Below, one piece after another: positions 9,028 through 20,820 of a stretch of 64,000 nt of DNA. The notes under the pieces were generated by a model, which saw nothing but the letters and a program-made list of their open reading frames with translations, did not search any database and was not told the DNA's origin. Origin of the DNA: Lenzites betulinus (Eukaryota; Basidiomycota; Agaricomycetes; Polyporales; Polyporaceae); contig JABYQU010000014.1 of NCBI GenBank assembly GCA_022264855.1, positions 124,001-188,000 on the forward strand, given 5' to 3'. Positions within the stretch are counted from its first letter, which is position 1. Each line of letters begins with the position of its first letter. Position numbers and translations under genes: made by a program.

Positions 9028-12000
9028 CTCCTGCCTCCGCTGCTATCCGCCGGCGGGCTCTTCGCTGCGATCGCCATGCCCCGACGTGTGCTGCACAGTG
9101 CCTTGGGTACGCGAGTAGCAGACCGAACTGCCGCCCGACCGCCACGCCATACCCCCGGACTACCCTCTACTCGGACCAGTCCGCTGTATGACCGCCTCAC
9201 CGACCAGGCACGTCCGACAGTTTCCCTGTAATGAAGTCTTTGAACTGACTCCACCCTGGACGGCCTGCAGTTTCCATCCGCTTTCTGCATTACAGAGACC
9301 TGTCCGCCAGTCATGCCTAGTCTACTTCCAAGGTTATATTACGCTCATTCCAACTATCCCCGTCTGCTCTGTGTGGGCTTGTCCGTGATTTTTCTCGGAG
9401 AAGAAACGTTTAATTGCGGCCATTCAGCAACACCGTCTACCCCTTTAGATCAATGCGTGAACCTTCTAGGTGGACGCTTCCAAGCACGTACGCTTGCCAA
9501 GTCCACCCCATGGGGTTAATAACTGCGTGTATATTTTTATTTGAGCGGTGGGTACGACAGACCGTCAACGGTACGTGTACACGAGCACGCCCAGACGATA
9601 CTGGTCCTTGGCCTCTCGAAACCGCCCGCATGCCGCCGAACGTCACTAGCACTAGTCAGTCCAGCTTACCAGTCTCTCCAACAACTGTCAACTCACAGAC
9701 GCCGCAGGAGCCCCTTCACACCCACCTGACGCACGCAACGCCGCGCGACTGGTCCGCCGAAAATGGCCCAAGCACCGAGCAGTCAAGTGGGTACCGTGCC
9801 CGGCGCCCAGCATCTGGCCTTGTACGTACGCACCAGTCGGGCAGCCTCGCCATAACGCCGCGCCGCCGCCTTCTCACCAAGTTCGTTTTGGGCTCAGGGT
9901 CTTGTTTGGCCCAGGTTGGAGGGCACGCCGGAAAGCCTCCGTCGACCGCGAGACCTCAGACTGCAGGCTGAAGCTTGAACACGACGCCTGGAGCCCACCT
10001 GCCGTAAGCAGCAGCGCACGCAGGCCTGCCTCCTGCGCAGAGCTGAGAGCACGACGGGAGCTTGCCTGCGGCAAGATCCGCACGGCGCCGCAGGTGGCAC
10101 AAAGGGCGGCGCGCTCCCGAGGACAGGCTGCCGTTTGCGGCCAAGAGCCCGCGCGCGTCCCCTCCCGGCCCAGCGCGCGCGGATTGGTCAACACAAAGCA
10201 GCAGCGCGTCCGCCGACTGAATGGGCTCCTGCCCTGCAGCAGGACGCGCGTCCAGATAACGGCTAGCAGCGGCGCGTCCCACAGGTCGTGTCCCCCCGTC
10301 GCCGCTGCAGCCAAGCTCCGGCGGGGTGCGTGCGTGCGTGGCGTCCAGGGTCTCCGTGTACTTACGAGGGAGGAGCACAAGCCACGTCCCGCAGGCGCAC
10401 GCTGACGTACGGGAGGTGCGTCGCGAGCAGGGCATCTCCGGTCTGCATCGGCGGCTCTGGCTCGCCCGCCACCCGAGTCGTCATTGTGCGGTGGCACCCC
10501 CAGATTTCGCGTCTTGTGCCCCGCGCACCGATTGCGGGGACGCGGGTCGAGGGCCCGGCGGAATCTGCGCCGATGTACAAGGTCGGCGCAGGCGGGCACG
10601 GAGGCGTCCATGTCATTAATCACGACCGTCCAGTGTGCACCAGACGGGCGAGCAGCGTGAGCGTGCGCGCGACGGTGATTGGTGGGTATCATCAGATGAT
10701 GGCTCTGCGCATGCCGAGGCGGGCAGCCGCTGCTGCTCATATCACGTTGCGGGACGAGGGGTGCAGCGTTCGATGTGCGCGTTCCATATACGTGACGCGG
10801 CGGCGGGCACCCCAGAATTGCGCGATTAGCGTGCGCTGCTCGTGGTGCGCGCGGAGGTGTGATTACTCTCGCGATACTCGCAGAACCGGGCCTGCGGACG
10901 CGTCACTCGCTGTCGGCTGCCCGGTGGGTGGTGGAGGACGAAGATATCTGGGACGCGCGCACGCACTCGCACGGTGCCGCCCGGGGTGCACTGACGAGAG
11001 CAGAAAGACTGATTGGGAGGGCCCGTGTCTGGAGAGGGCCATAGGGACAGCGGGGGCGATGATTATCACTATCACGGAGAGTGATCGATGGGTCAGGAGG
11101 AGGGCGCGGCAGGATCAATGGACGCGCTGGAGGTGGGCGGAATGCGAACATAGACTACTGATGCACTCGCCGGCTGGCGGCTGGCGAGTGGCAGATGGCG
11201 ATGGCAGGCGATGGCCCATCCCTGCTGCATCGCTTCCTCCGCCGATGGGCGCTTGCAGGGCGTGACAGCGGCCCCCAGACACCTCCGGGCTATTCCCCCA
11301 GATCTGGACGCTGCCGCCGGATCTCGCCAGCCGTTCTCGAGCAGCTTTGTGGCGTTCCGAACCGATTCGCCCGCGAGCGAGAACGGCCAGCCAACACTCG
11401 CGGAAGAAGCAGTAGTCCGCCTCCCTCCACCGTCGCGAGCCAGCTCGACATTCTACCCGTGTCTGCGCGCGACGTTCTGCCTCGTAGCCGACCGACTTTG
11501 CATTGCACGCCGTGTGCACTCACGCCCGCCGAGGGAATTTATCGCGCGCGCACCGTAATGGAAACTGGCCGCAGAACAACGCCGTCCGGACAACGCCTGC
11601 CTATCGTGCCGTCGGGAACCTCCGTGCGCACACATGATACCGCAAACGTGCACGTCAATGCATTAGCAGCACTCCGTCCATGACCGCGCCCCCCCGCGCT
11701 CGCTCGCTCGCTCGCGGAGAGCCGAGCCGGTCCCACCCAGTCCCTCGACCAGCGACCGGCCCCTGCGTCCCCTCGCGCACTCCGCCGTCTGCCAGCGGAG
11801 CGCGAACGAGGATGGCCGCTGACGGCGTTGTTGCGGAATCACAGCGGGGTGATATCACGAACCTACCGAATATACCAGCCCCCCTTCCGCGTTCGCTCGT
11901 TCTCCCAGGCCCGGAGCAAGGACGCGCCATTCAGTCTTCTGCACAGCTTGCCCGCTTCTGATCCCGGCCACCGAACCGCCAGAGGCCAATTGAGCTCTCC

Positions 12001-14580
12001 TGGTACGTTATCGGAAACCCAGCGCGCCCGCTATAGAGCCCGCCGCGTCGCATCTGGCCGCGCCCTCCCACACGCGACCGCGCGAAAAATACCTCGACGG
12101 CGGTTCGAGTGATGTCAGCCTATTCTCCGCACCCATAAGCATTTGGCGGGCGGGTGAGAGCATCAGCGGTGCAAATAGCGCGACGCCACAATTGTATTGG
12201 CCGGATATGGTCGCCGCAGGTATCGTGACAGGTCTTCCCCCGGCCTCAGGCGAAGCTTTGCAGCGGTGCGGTCCCTGCAGCGGAGCGGTGGGGGGCCCCG
12301 CCTGCACGCCTGCGTTCATTAACGGCGCGCGGTGGTTGGCCGGCGCAGCGGGTGCGCGCGGCTGGGGCGAGGGTGCGTCTCGCGCAGGGTGCGCTGCAGA
12401 CGGTGCGGACATGTGCCCTGGCCCGTCACCGCAGCTCTCCGAGCGGGCGAGCGGTCAATGCAGCTCGCAGAAGGATCAGAACGGCGACAACGGGTTCTGG
12501 AACGCGCCGCCGGAGCGTGGCCGGGGCCCAAAGGAGCAGGTGATTGTCAGACGTGCGGAGAGTTCGCGACGCGTCGAACCCGCGGAATCCTCGAGGGGCC
12601 CGGACGGACGCGCACCATGCTGCGTGGGAGCCTGCCCAGATGGCCGATCTGGGGCAACACGATGACAAGGTTTTCATTACACACCGTACCCCAGAAGTTT
12701 TCCGCCCTGCCAGCCCGCTTGATCACGCCTGTATAGAGTGCGCCTGGCGCCGGGCAGGGCGAGGCACCGTGCTCGTCAACAGGGGGCGCGTCCGCCGCTC
12801 GCGTGGCAGCGAGAGATACGGCGGCGTCGAGGGCGGCGCGGCAGCGTCGAGAACCGCGAACATCCTGGGGGTCGCCACAGTATGTCGCCGCGGAGCGAGC
12901 GAAATGCAGAAGGCGAACGGTGCTTCCGGGCTTCCGCAGGGACCAGGAATTGTGGGCGGCTGATGCCTGCAGGTCGTGGCGCAGGCTGGGTGATCGAGCC
13001 GTGCCTGAACGAAGCTTGCAGGGGCGCGCAGAGTTCCCTTCCACCAGATTGCTACTCCGCGATTCGTCCCGCGCGCGGCCCACACAACACGAAGCAAGCA
13101 CAGTTCCTAGATGATGTCGAGCGTCCGAGCGTCCGCCTGTCAGAGACAAAAGATTTAGTGACGGTCGAGTGATATCGGTCGCGGAACGGTCCCATGACGG
13201 CACACAATTAAACCACTGCGCTGAGAACGGGCCCTGATAAGTGCGGTACGGCACGTTCAAGTAAACCATTCAAACACGCAGGCTCGAACGCCGCCCAGAC
13301 TTCTAGAGCCCGCGACTGTGAACGCACTCTCGCTCGGCGGGTGCGAACGCTGCGAGTGTGCATGTGAAGCGGCATTACCCAGCGCAAAGCGAGTCTTCGG
13401 GTATAGATCGTGAGAACGAAAGAGTGAGCTCTCCCCGGGTGTACGTGCCGCCGCCCTAGCAGGCGGCCTCGACATTGTCGATCGCTGCTGGATGGTTCTA
13501 ATTATGAGCCTGTAGCATGAAAGACAGCGAAGGGTGCCGTACACGCGACATACTCGAGAACGTCGGTGGCCGATGTATACAGCCGTCCCTTCGCGCATTG
13601 GGAAGCGTGCCCGGCATGTCCGGCGGGAGGCATCCACATTCACGGGAGATGCTTGAGCAGCCGAGGGCGACCGTTCAGGTTCTGCTCGTGTTCCTGCTGT
13701 CGTAAACGGATGGACAGCCGATGTGAGCGCGCAGACGTGTGGAATGAGTGCCCGTGACGCCGCCGGTGTGCGTGTTCGACTGCGGAAGGTAGAGAGCGAC
13801 ATCCCCGCCGATGTATGATTGCGTCACGGGGAGCGAACGCTGACGACACGCCTGCTGATCGTGCGCGACCCTGCATGTGTTGTATGTCAGTAGGTGGCGC
13901 GACATTCGGTAATATTCCCGGCCTTCTGTCAAATGCTGCGCACCTTCCCAGAGATTGGCATTTGACTGCACGCGCACAACAAACGGGGGTCGGTCGGGTG
14001 GTTACGCGGTTTTTGTGTGCATGTCGTCCCCTGTCGGAGTTCCGGTGGGGTATCTCCAGGGTACAGCGCGAAACAAGCTCACGGTGTCTTTTGCGAGACG
14101 TTATCCGGATTAGTCTGTGAGCGCGCGAGACACACATATCATGGAGGCAATAGATAACGTACGCCGCAAGGCCTGGAGCGGCTTTTGTTACGTCGTCGCC
14201 TTTCTCCATTTGCGCACTGACAGGCACTGACATGTGTTCATGATTGGTCTACGCATGGCCCGATCCTCGCCTATCGACCTGAGGGCCGGTATGTGAGAAC
14301 AAGGGCCAAATCACACATAGAGGATTATGGACCCACGCTCATTGGCGAGGGGGCTGGAGGACTGCGGGAGGACATGTGAGACTTGCCACGTTGGCAGAAT
14401 CTTCTTCATGTTCCTTCAAACGGCATTCAGCTCGCTTGTCATCGGCAACCCAGTGACTCGTCAGGAGGTTCAGGGTGAGTGACACCAGCACGTGGCGGTG
14501 CTTGTAGGAATGCCGGTTGAAGAGATGAGCCGGGAAAGTCGCGTTGGCGTTGCAAGGACCCCCGACAATTCTGCAAGATC
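9028..14580. other. Gene-poor island of about 5.5 kb
   Basis: I find no recognisable coding exon, tRNA or transposon domain here. Open frames of 150-325 codons occur on both strands but are Arg/Ala/Ser/Pro/Cys-rich, mutually antisense and without family motifs, as expected from GC-rich sequence with few stop codons. The stretch may be long regulatory DNA, non-coding RNA genes or decayed repeats. The sequence alone does not decide. Confidence 0.55.
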
Positions 14581-14590
14581 CCTGATGACC

Positions 14591-14941
14591 ATCCGGACAG
14601 GAATTGGGTTTCTTGGGGGGGTATGCCTGTTGCCATCCGGACAAAACAGGGCTTAGACGCCGAAAGGCCTGTGGAAATGGTCCGGACATGGATGCCAAAA
14701 AGAGCCGTCAGTTTCGACCCAAGCGGGCGCTAAACGTGCATTGAGCGCCAAAAATCAGGCCTGTGGTGGTTAAGCGCCGGTGTTCGGACATTTTTTGGCT
14801 TTTTAGGGGCCGAAAGCCTGATTTTATCCGGACAAAAGTGGGCGTCTAATAGGCCTGTTGACCCCGGACATTTTGGGCAAAATCGCGATCGACATCATCA
14901 GGCATATTTGGGCGGTTGTCGGGGGTCCTGCGTTGCAGGAC
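14591..14941. repeat. Cluster of TCCGGACA-containing imperfect repeats
   Basis: The palindrome-cored word (A/T)TCCGGACA or a close variant occurs at 14591, 14635, 14681, 14783, 14826 and 14863. Two longer imperfect direct copies can be aligned. One starts at 14635 (ATCCGGACAAAA, then GGGC, AGGCCTGT and CCGGACAT); the other starts at 14826 with the same landmarks in the same order. AAAATCAGGC at 14751-14760 is inverted at 14816-14825 (GCCTGATTTT). A perfect 7-bp hairpin (GTCCTGC-GTT-GCAGGAC) lies at 14925-14941. The structure resembles a transposon terminal or subterminal region or a small non-autonomous element, but I cannot name a family. Confidence 0.6.
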
Positions 14942-15196
14942 AGATATCGCACGCGTTGTGAGGGGATCTCAAGCTGGGACCCACAAGTTTCCTTTCTGGA
15001 ACAAGCATGCAGGGTTCACGTGGCCCATCACCGGGCGCTTCTCACGATCGACCCTGACTCACGCCGCTTATGACGGTCCAACACAGCACCCGCCCTTGGT
15101 CATCCACTGTGTAGTACGCGACGCCTTGCCCGACCTCAACTTCTCTTGAAGGTCAGCGGTAGGACATTATGTATGAACAATTCCAAATGTGTGGCA

Positions 15197-15204
15197 TATA
15201 TAAG
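15197..15204 (+). promoter_or_regulatory. TATA box of the methyltransferase gene
   Basis: TATATAAG, 84 bases before the ATG at 15288. This suits a transcription start near 15225-15235 and a short 5' leader of about 55-60 nt. Confidence 0.65.
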
Positions 15205-15287
15205 TGATGCCAGTGGATGACGACCGGCATTGACCGCTTGGAACTCCTCACTAGACACAAATATTTTACCCACAACAACACTGCAAG

Positions 15288-16205
15288 ATGAGCGCATCCT
15301 CGCCGAACGAGTCCAGGATCGAGGAATTCAACAAAATGCGCAAGCACATTGCGGACGACCCGAACAATGGATGGGAGAACGCTTGGTGGGCGCAATATAT
15401 CTGCGGGTTTGTCCCGCGCGATCTCATCCATCTTCAAAACACAGGCAAGCAGGTGTCACTCCGTGGGACGCTGGACAGGTGCAGCTCGCTCTAAAAGAGC
15501 TAGTCGAGACCAGTGGACTTGATCTGCCACGCTCGGGACGTGCCCTTGTTCCTGGCTGTGGACGTGTGAGTCATCGCTGACCCTGTGCGAACGCCAATGG
15601 ATACACTGCTGACCTTGACGCGTATACTTTCAGGGATACGATGCGATCTACATCGCCAGCACTCTTGGCCTGGAAACAACCGGCGCTGATATTTCTCCCC
15701 TCGCCGTCGCGAAGGCCCAGGCGTGAGTAGCCCTTTTACCACCTGTGATGGTAGACAAATACTTAGATTGAAAGAATAGGTACAAGGACTCTGCCGCTGC
15801 ATCTGTTGACAACGTGAAATTCGAAGTTATCGATTTCTTCGCGGCGGAAGGGGCCACCTACGACCTCATATACGACTACACGTGAGTCGGATGTCCTCAA
15901 TGCTCGTCTTTGAGAATGAACGCTAACTGTTCTCACACAGCTTTTTCGTGGCAATTCCGCCCTCCATGCGTCCCGCGTGGGGAAAGCAAATGTCGAAGCT
16001 GGTCAAACCTGGGGGCTTCCTCATCACGTTGGTGTATCCCATCGTTCCCCAAACGGACATCGGACCGCCGTTTTTCGTCAGGCCCGAGCATTACGACGAA
16101 GTGCTTGGCGAGGGGTGGGCCAAGGTCTGGGACCAGGTACCGGAGAAGACGCTCGAAACGCACGTCGGAAAGGAGCGGATGGTCGTGCGGAAGAAGCTGG
16201 CGTAA
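15288..16205 (+). CDS. TPMT-family thiol/thiocyanate S-methyltransferase
   Basis: CDS join(15288..15385, 15445..15565, 15634..15722, 15780..15881, 15941..16205), 224 aa. The thiopurine/thiol methyltransferase family transfers the S-adenosylmethionine methyl group to small thiols, thiocyanate or halides, usually for detoxification in the cytosol. Visible landmarks are GWENAWQAGVTPWD (about 28-42), the SAM-binding glycine motif ALVPGCGRGYDAIYI (about 66-80), the acidic strand end GLETTGADISPLAVAKAQ, VIDFF, and the family segment YDLIYDYTFFVAIPPSMRP. The post-motif YPIVPQTDIGPPFFV is also typical. Exon 1 must end after GCTTG (15385) with acceptor ACAG at 15444, which restores the WQAG residues. 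All phases close. Length matches the family (about 220-240 aa). Exact substrate cannot be read from sequence. Confidence 0.85.
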
Positions 16206-16496
16206 GGTTGTATGAGTTGATTTCATATGGGCAGGCGCTGTCCATAGCAGCCACCGCGGGGCACGAGGGATTACACGGCTGTATGTACATGTTGTAAGAT
16301 AGAGTTGGAAGTTCTGCGCAAGCTTGATGGACCCACAACTTGTTTGGGTTTCGGGGGCATATACCGAGTCACGTGGCAAATTTTCGGCCTGAAGGTGTGA
16401 AGCGCCCATTGACGGTGACCGCAAACGTCCTCCACCTGGGTACCTCCACCTCCACCCTTCGCCGCTACTTACTGGTCCGCGGTCGTTCTCTGCTGC

Positions 16497-18491
16497 ATGG
16501 CGCATCGCTGCGTCCGCAAGTTGAGGCTTGCAGCAGCTAGCAGCCATCCTCGTGCCCGGACTTTCCACCATACTGCTGCTCGTCTCGATGCGCTAGCTGT
16601 ACCTCCTGCCGAGTCCTCGTCTGCCGCGTCAGGCTCCTCTTTGCCCTCTCGGGAAAATCCTCTCAATACTCAGCTGGCCCGGAAAACAGAAGAACTTCGC
16701 TCTCTGCTGTTGATCAAGAGGCCCAGTCCGCACCGCGTATGGGCAAGCTACGTCGAGCTGCTGCAGTTCACCGGTACGCGTGGGGTTCCTCGTGACATTC
16801 ACCAGGGAGTCCTCCGCAAGTGCGCACCCCCTGCGGCGCATCTGCGCGCCATCTCTGCGAAGCTGTTGGCGGAAGGGAAGAGGTTCAAGGACCAGCTGCT
16901 GTACGAGACGCGCTACCGGGACGTGATCCGCAACCTACGTGCCTCTGGCGAAGCACCAGCTCTCGAAGACTACCACTGTGTCTTGGAGCAGTTTGCGGCA
17001 CTCGGGAACCACGAGAGCGCGATGATGGTGCTGGACGAGATCGCGCGTGTTGGCTTGGTCGCGGGACCAGAGACGTACGGTCTGTGTCTGCGAGCTCTCA
17101 GCCATCGGTTGACCCTCCCCGTATGGCACCTCAACCGCCCCAATCTCGTGGAAGACGTCACCACCCATGGCATTCGAATCCTCCGGGATATGAACGTCAA
17201 CAACGTCGCGTACACCTCCGACAACGTCGACCTCGCGTTCCGAATACTGAAGGAGACGCTGAACATGGAGGGGTTCACTGCGCTCATGAAGGGTGCGTAT
17301 GGGATTGACTTGGCCTATCCGGATCGGTCTCCGCTGGAGTTCTGGGAGAAGGAGAGCGAGTCCTCTGAGTCTTCTGAGGACTCGGCGCCTGAGGGGGAGG
17401 GCCTGGCGTCACAGCTCCCGACTCGAATGCCCTTTACCTCATCTGCTCTGAACACTGCGTTGGACTACCTTGGCCGCGCGGGGAACGTCTCGAAGATGGT
17501 GCAGCTTTTCGAGGTCGCGACCAACCCCTTACCTTCGTCCACCTCGAATCCTACGTTTGACGAAGACGATGATGATTTTGGCTACTCAAATCCCCAAGTC
17601 GCGCCGTACAGTTCTCCCCACATACGACCCAACACCACCACCTTCCACGTCATGCTGCGCCACCTGCACAAAAGCCGGGACGAGGTGCTCGCGCGACACT
17701 ACCTGCTCGTCGCGCTCGAGATGGAACGAGACCAGAACCGATCGTTGCGCGAGTACGCGAGGATCAAGCCGCCAGGCGAGATCCACGCCCCCCGCCTGTC
17801 CATCACGCGGAATCTGCTCCTCTCTGCCGCGTCGGTCGCGAACGACAACAAGGACGTGGAGCTTCTGCGCTGGGTGCTCAACAAAACCCGCCGGGTCGCG
17901 CGGAGGAAACGCTGGGACCTGGAGTACTACGCGCAGGTGCGCGCGCGGTGGATCGAGGAGGGCCTCTACCAGCCACCAGCTCCAAGCGAGGCCGCGCTAG
18001 AAGGCGCAGAGGAACCTCTGCCTCTCGGACCGACCTCCTCCCGCTTCTCCAACTTCTTCAGTCCTTCGTCCTCCCTCGCCGGCGCGGCCCATGCGTCCGA
18101 CCCCAACGCGCATATACCCTGGCGTCCCGAAGAGCCGCGGCCGTTCGACATCGACCTGCACATGAACATCACGCGCCAAGACCTCGACAAGGTCGCCGCC
18201 CTGGAGACGCGCCTGGAGGACGTGCTCGCGCGGACGGTGCAGCGGATCAAGGAGCGGCTGGGGCGGCGTGTGTGGAACGGGAAGAACATCTATCTGCGCG
18301 ATGTCGAGCGGCGGATGCCGGTGTCGAAGGAGTTCTGGCGGCAGCGCGTCAACTTCCGTCCGCGCAGCGAGGTGGCGCACGTCGCTGCTCCAGCGCGGAA
18401 GGCGCCGCGAGAGCGAGAGCGGCCACCTCATATCCCGCCAGAAGGGTCGTCTCCGCCTGCTTCGAGCCCCCAAAGTCCCGGAGAGTCATAG
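16497..18491 (+). CDS. Mitochondrial pentatricopeptide-repeat (PPR) protein
   Basis: Single exon, 664 aa. PPR proteins bind organellar RNA and act in processing, stability or translation. The N-terminus (about residues 1-30, Arg/Ala/Ser-rich, with RTFHHTAAR) fits a mitochondrial presequence. PPR-like helical pairs are visible at about 154-200 (EDYHCVLEQFAALGNHESAM, then PETYGLCLRAL), about 316-341 (SALNTALDYLGRAGNVSKMV) and about 375-415 (NTTTFHVMLRHLHKSRDEVL). An acidic Ser/Glu insertion lies near residue 285. The C-terminal part (about 520-664) is a charged, Pro-rich region. The lack of introns contrasts with its neighbours. Homologues are common in Agaricomycetes, but I cannot match it to a named yeast factor. 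Confidence 0.75.
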   Translation: MAHRCVRKLRLAAASSHPRARTFHHTAARLDALAVPPAESSSAASGSSLPSRENPLNTQLARKTEELRSLLLIKRPSPHRVWASYVELLQFTGTRGVPRDIHQGVLRKCAPPAAHLRAISAKLLAEGKRFKDQLLYETRYRDVIRNLRASGEAPALEDYHCVLEQFAALGNHESAMMVLDEIARVGLVAGPETYGLCLRALSHRLTLPVWHLNRPNLVEDVTTHGIRILRDMNVNNVAYTSDNVDLAFRILKETLNMEGFTALMKGAYGIDLAYPDRSPLEFWEKESESSESSEDSAPEGEGLASQLPTRMPFTSSALNTALDYLGRAGNVSKMVQLFEVATNPLPSSTSNPTFDEDDDDFGYSNPQVAPYSSPHIRPNTTTFHVMLRHLHKSRDEVLARHYLLVALEMERDQNRSLREYARIKPPGEIHAPRLSITRNLLLSAASVANDNKDVELLRWVLNKTRRVARRKRWDLEYYAQVRARWIEEGLYQPPAPSEAALEGAEEPLPLGPTSSRFSNFFSPSSSLAGAAHASDPNAHIPWRPEEPRPFDIDLHMNITRQDLDKVAALETRLEDVLARTVQRIKERLGRRVWNGKNIYLRDVERRMPVSKEFWRQRVNFRPRSEVAHVAAPARKAPRERERPPHIPPEGSSPPASSPQSPGES

Positions 18492-19660
18492 ACGGCAGCT
18501 AATGTATCATGTGGGTTGTGCTCCCAGCATGTCTGATACCGTCATTCAATTATCGTGCCCTTGCAGATCACGACTTATTGCACACTACTATCTTATGTGT
18601 TAATGCCGGAGTGTGCTCATCCCGGAGCAGGAGTGGCATGACGGTGAGTCTTTCGCATCCCACATCCGCTTCCTGGGCTCACGCAGGAACAGAGTTCGGT
18701 AGGAGGGTTTGCGGTGCACGCGAGACATTTGCCTGTACGTGCTTGACGGCGATGCAAACTACGGGGAATTCGAAACAATCGGCGTGACGATGGTGTGTTA
18801 AGCAACCCGCAGACGCATACTCGAACGGTGTTAGTACTGTCAGATGGTAAGCCTGCGGGAACGGTTTCGACGGATGTGCGTTTCGAATGCGAGCGCTTGA
18901 CAAGAGAAGACGAAGCGCGGACTTGAGAAAACTCCCGGTTCTCCGCCAAGATGCTGCGGTAAGTACTTGCTTCTGGCCACAAAGAACAGTCCTCATTCCA
19001 CCTCAGCCTCCCATTGGAACAAGCCACCGCGAGCTGTAGCTGCTGTGGCTTATCACACGCAGCGCGGAATCCTTCGTCCGCACTGGCGCCCGAGCGCTCC
19101 GATGGTCTCATGATACAGATCGATACTCGTGGTGCACACGCCCTTGTCGCGTACGTCGTACGTACGGGACTACACCGTCGGTCTAGCCCAATGGGCGTTC
19201 CATAGAGTCAGCTCTGTCCAGGCTCGGCGCGTCATTGTCCCATAATGGTGAGAACGAGCGGATCAGCCACGATCTGTATCCATCTATCCCGATAGAACGT
19301 GCGCAGAAGGGCAGAAGAGCGTGCTGTGGCGACACGCCCAGGACTAAATGTACACGCGACCGGTGTCGGTGGCAAAGAAGGCACCCTGATGTGCATTGCG
19401 TGGCTTTCGAGGGGACAATGTCCTCTTTCATAGCGCCTGCCCGTCTTGCTCACGCGTTCAACGCGAGGCAATGGCCTTGAGGATTACGGCAATGGCAGGA
19501 TGTAGCCTGCGTTTTGGCCGGCGCACATCGCGATGGCCATCGCCTTTATCATCCCTGCCGTGTAGGTATATCCAGCCAGACTCGCGTTGCTCTTCCCTCG
19601 CCTCTCGTTCCCCCTTCACACTCTCACTAGCAGCGCCTCTCACACCGTAGGAAAGTCAAG
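18492..19660. other. Intergenic stretch, no recognised gene
   Basis: About 1.2 kb. A 165-codon open frame on the minus strand (18617-19111) has no family features and no sensible start context. No RNA gene or repeat was recognised. The last few hundred bases should contain the promoter and 5' leader of the next gene. Confidence 0.5.
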
Positions 19661-20337
19661 ATGGTAAGTCATTGCTTTGTAGCCTACCAGACGAGTTTCC
19701 TCATCTAACGCATCGTGTCACGTAGGAGCCCGCCCCGACGAACATTTACCCCATCAGGACTTTCTTCGCCAACTACCCCGAGTTCGACTTCAACCCCGAT
19801 GCGCCGTTCTTCGAGGAGTTCAAGCGGCTGCAGAAGACACTCGACCAGGGGGAGAAGGAGACCGCGCGGGACGACATGCGCAGTGCGATGGTCAGGCAGT
19901 TCAACGACATGTACGGCACCAACGTGGACGACCTCGAGTCGTGGCAGCTTCTCTGCACGGCTCTGGGCATGAACCCCGTCCCCAAGGACATCAAGACCTG
20001 CCAGCGGGTACGTCTTACTCCACCCTGCATCCATGCCACCAAGACGTTGAGCGTGTCGTAGCAAGTCAAGGCGACCCACGTGAACCTGGTCGACTTCATC
20101 GAGGCGCCGCTCTCCGGGAAGCCCGTGCAGACCTTCAAGTCCGAGCAGAAGCTCAGCAAGTACACCCAGGAGACGAAGAAGTACTTCCCTAGGGACGACG
20201 TCAACTCCGGAAGCCTCCTGCGATGCTTGCTCCGCCAGATCATGAACCCACACGCCCGCCGCGCGAACGGCGTGAAGTCTGCTCGTAAGGAGGTGACTAC
20301 GCCCGCCCCGCCAGCGGCGGAGCCAGTCGTGGTATGA
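19661..20337 (+). CDS. Conserved small basidiomycete protein of unknown function; first exon is only ATG
   Basis: CDS join(19661..19663, 19726..20007, 20062..20337), 186 aa. The body starts EPAPTNIYPIRTFFANYPEF and continues as a soluble, charged protein with segments FKRLQKTLDQGEKE, MVRQFNDMYGTNVDDLESWQ, THVNLVDFIEAP and KKYFPRDDVNSGSLLRCLLR. It ends in a Pro/Ala tail. This type of protein appears in many mushroom genomes without assigned function. There is no in-frame ATG between the acceptor (19725) and residue 51 of the body, so the most economical start is ATG at 19661 directly followed by a GTAAGT donor. That makes a 3-nt coding first exon after a 5' UTR. Introns are 62 and 54 nt. No signal peptide or membrane span is evident. 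Confidence 0.65.
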
Positions 20338-20820
20338 CGCGTAGAGAAGACATGATAGGCCAGTAGGTCTCAATCTGGCGTACCAAACAGTCTGGCTATA
20401 TGTTGCTGACCACGTAAACGCTGTCAGACTACAACCGTGTGTAGTAGAGAAACAGGCTGAGACCCAGGAGGTACCAGGACATTGACAGTTGTACGACATG
20501 TAAACGATAGCTAGCATGAATTGAGATGGAATGTAAGGGATATCTTGCTGCAAGGACACAAATCATCATACAGTGTGGCATTGAATCTGAACTTAATAAA
20601 GTCACTACATGTACACGTTCCAACTGCTAAGTATAACGAGCGCCGCGCAGTGATAGGGAAGTGGCTGTGCACGCGAACAAGTTGAATCACATCCCGCCTC
20701 TATGTTCACCCGATCCGTTTGAACATCCAACGTCCATGCCTTCAACCACCGGCCGCGGGTAGCTGTATCCTCAGCCCACGACATCGCACTGTGTCAATAA
20801 AGGCCCATCATCGCAACATA
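20338..20820. other. Intergenic stretch, no recognised gene
   Basis: 483 bases between the small conserved protein and the intronless 489-aa gene. No coding or repeat signal was recognised. An in-frame TTG-initiated extension of the next gene begins at 20719 but has no ATG before 20821. Confidence 0.5.

Noticed and set aside
10288..11265. 325-codon plus-strand open frame in the gene-poor island
   Set aside because: Composition (Arg, Ala, Cys, Gly), no domain, no conservation-like pattern, and overlapping open frames on the other strand. Expected by chance in GC-rich DNA.
19705..20559. 284-codon minus-strand open frame
   Set aside because: Antisense of the conserved small protein at 19661-20337, whose plus-strand translation and introns are convincing.
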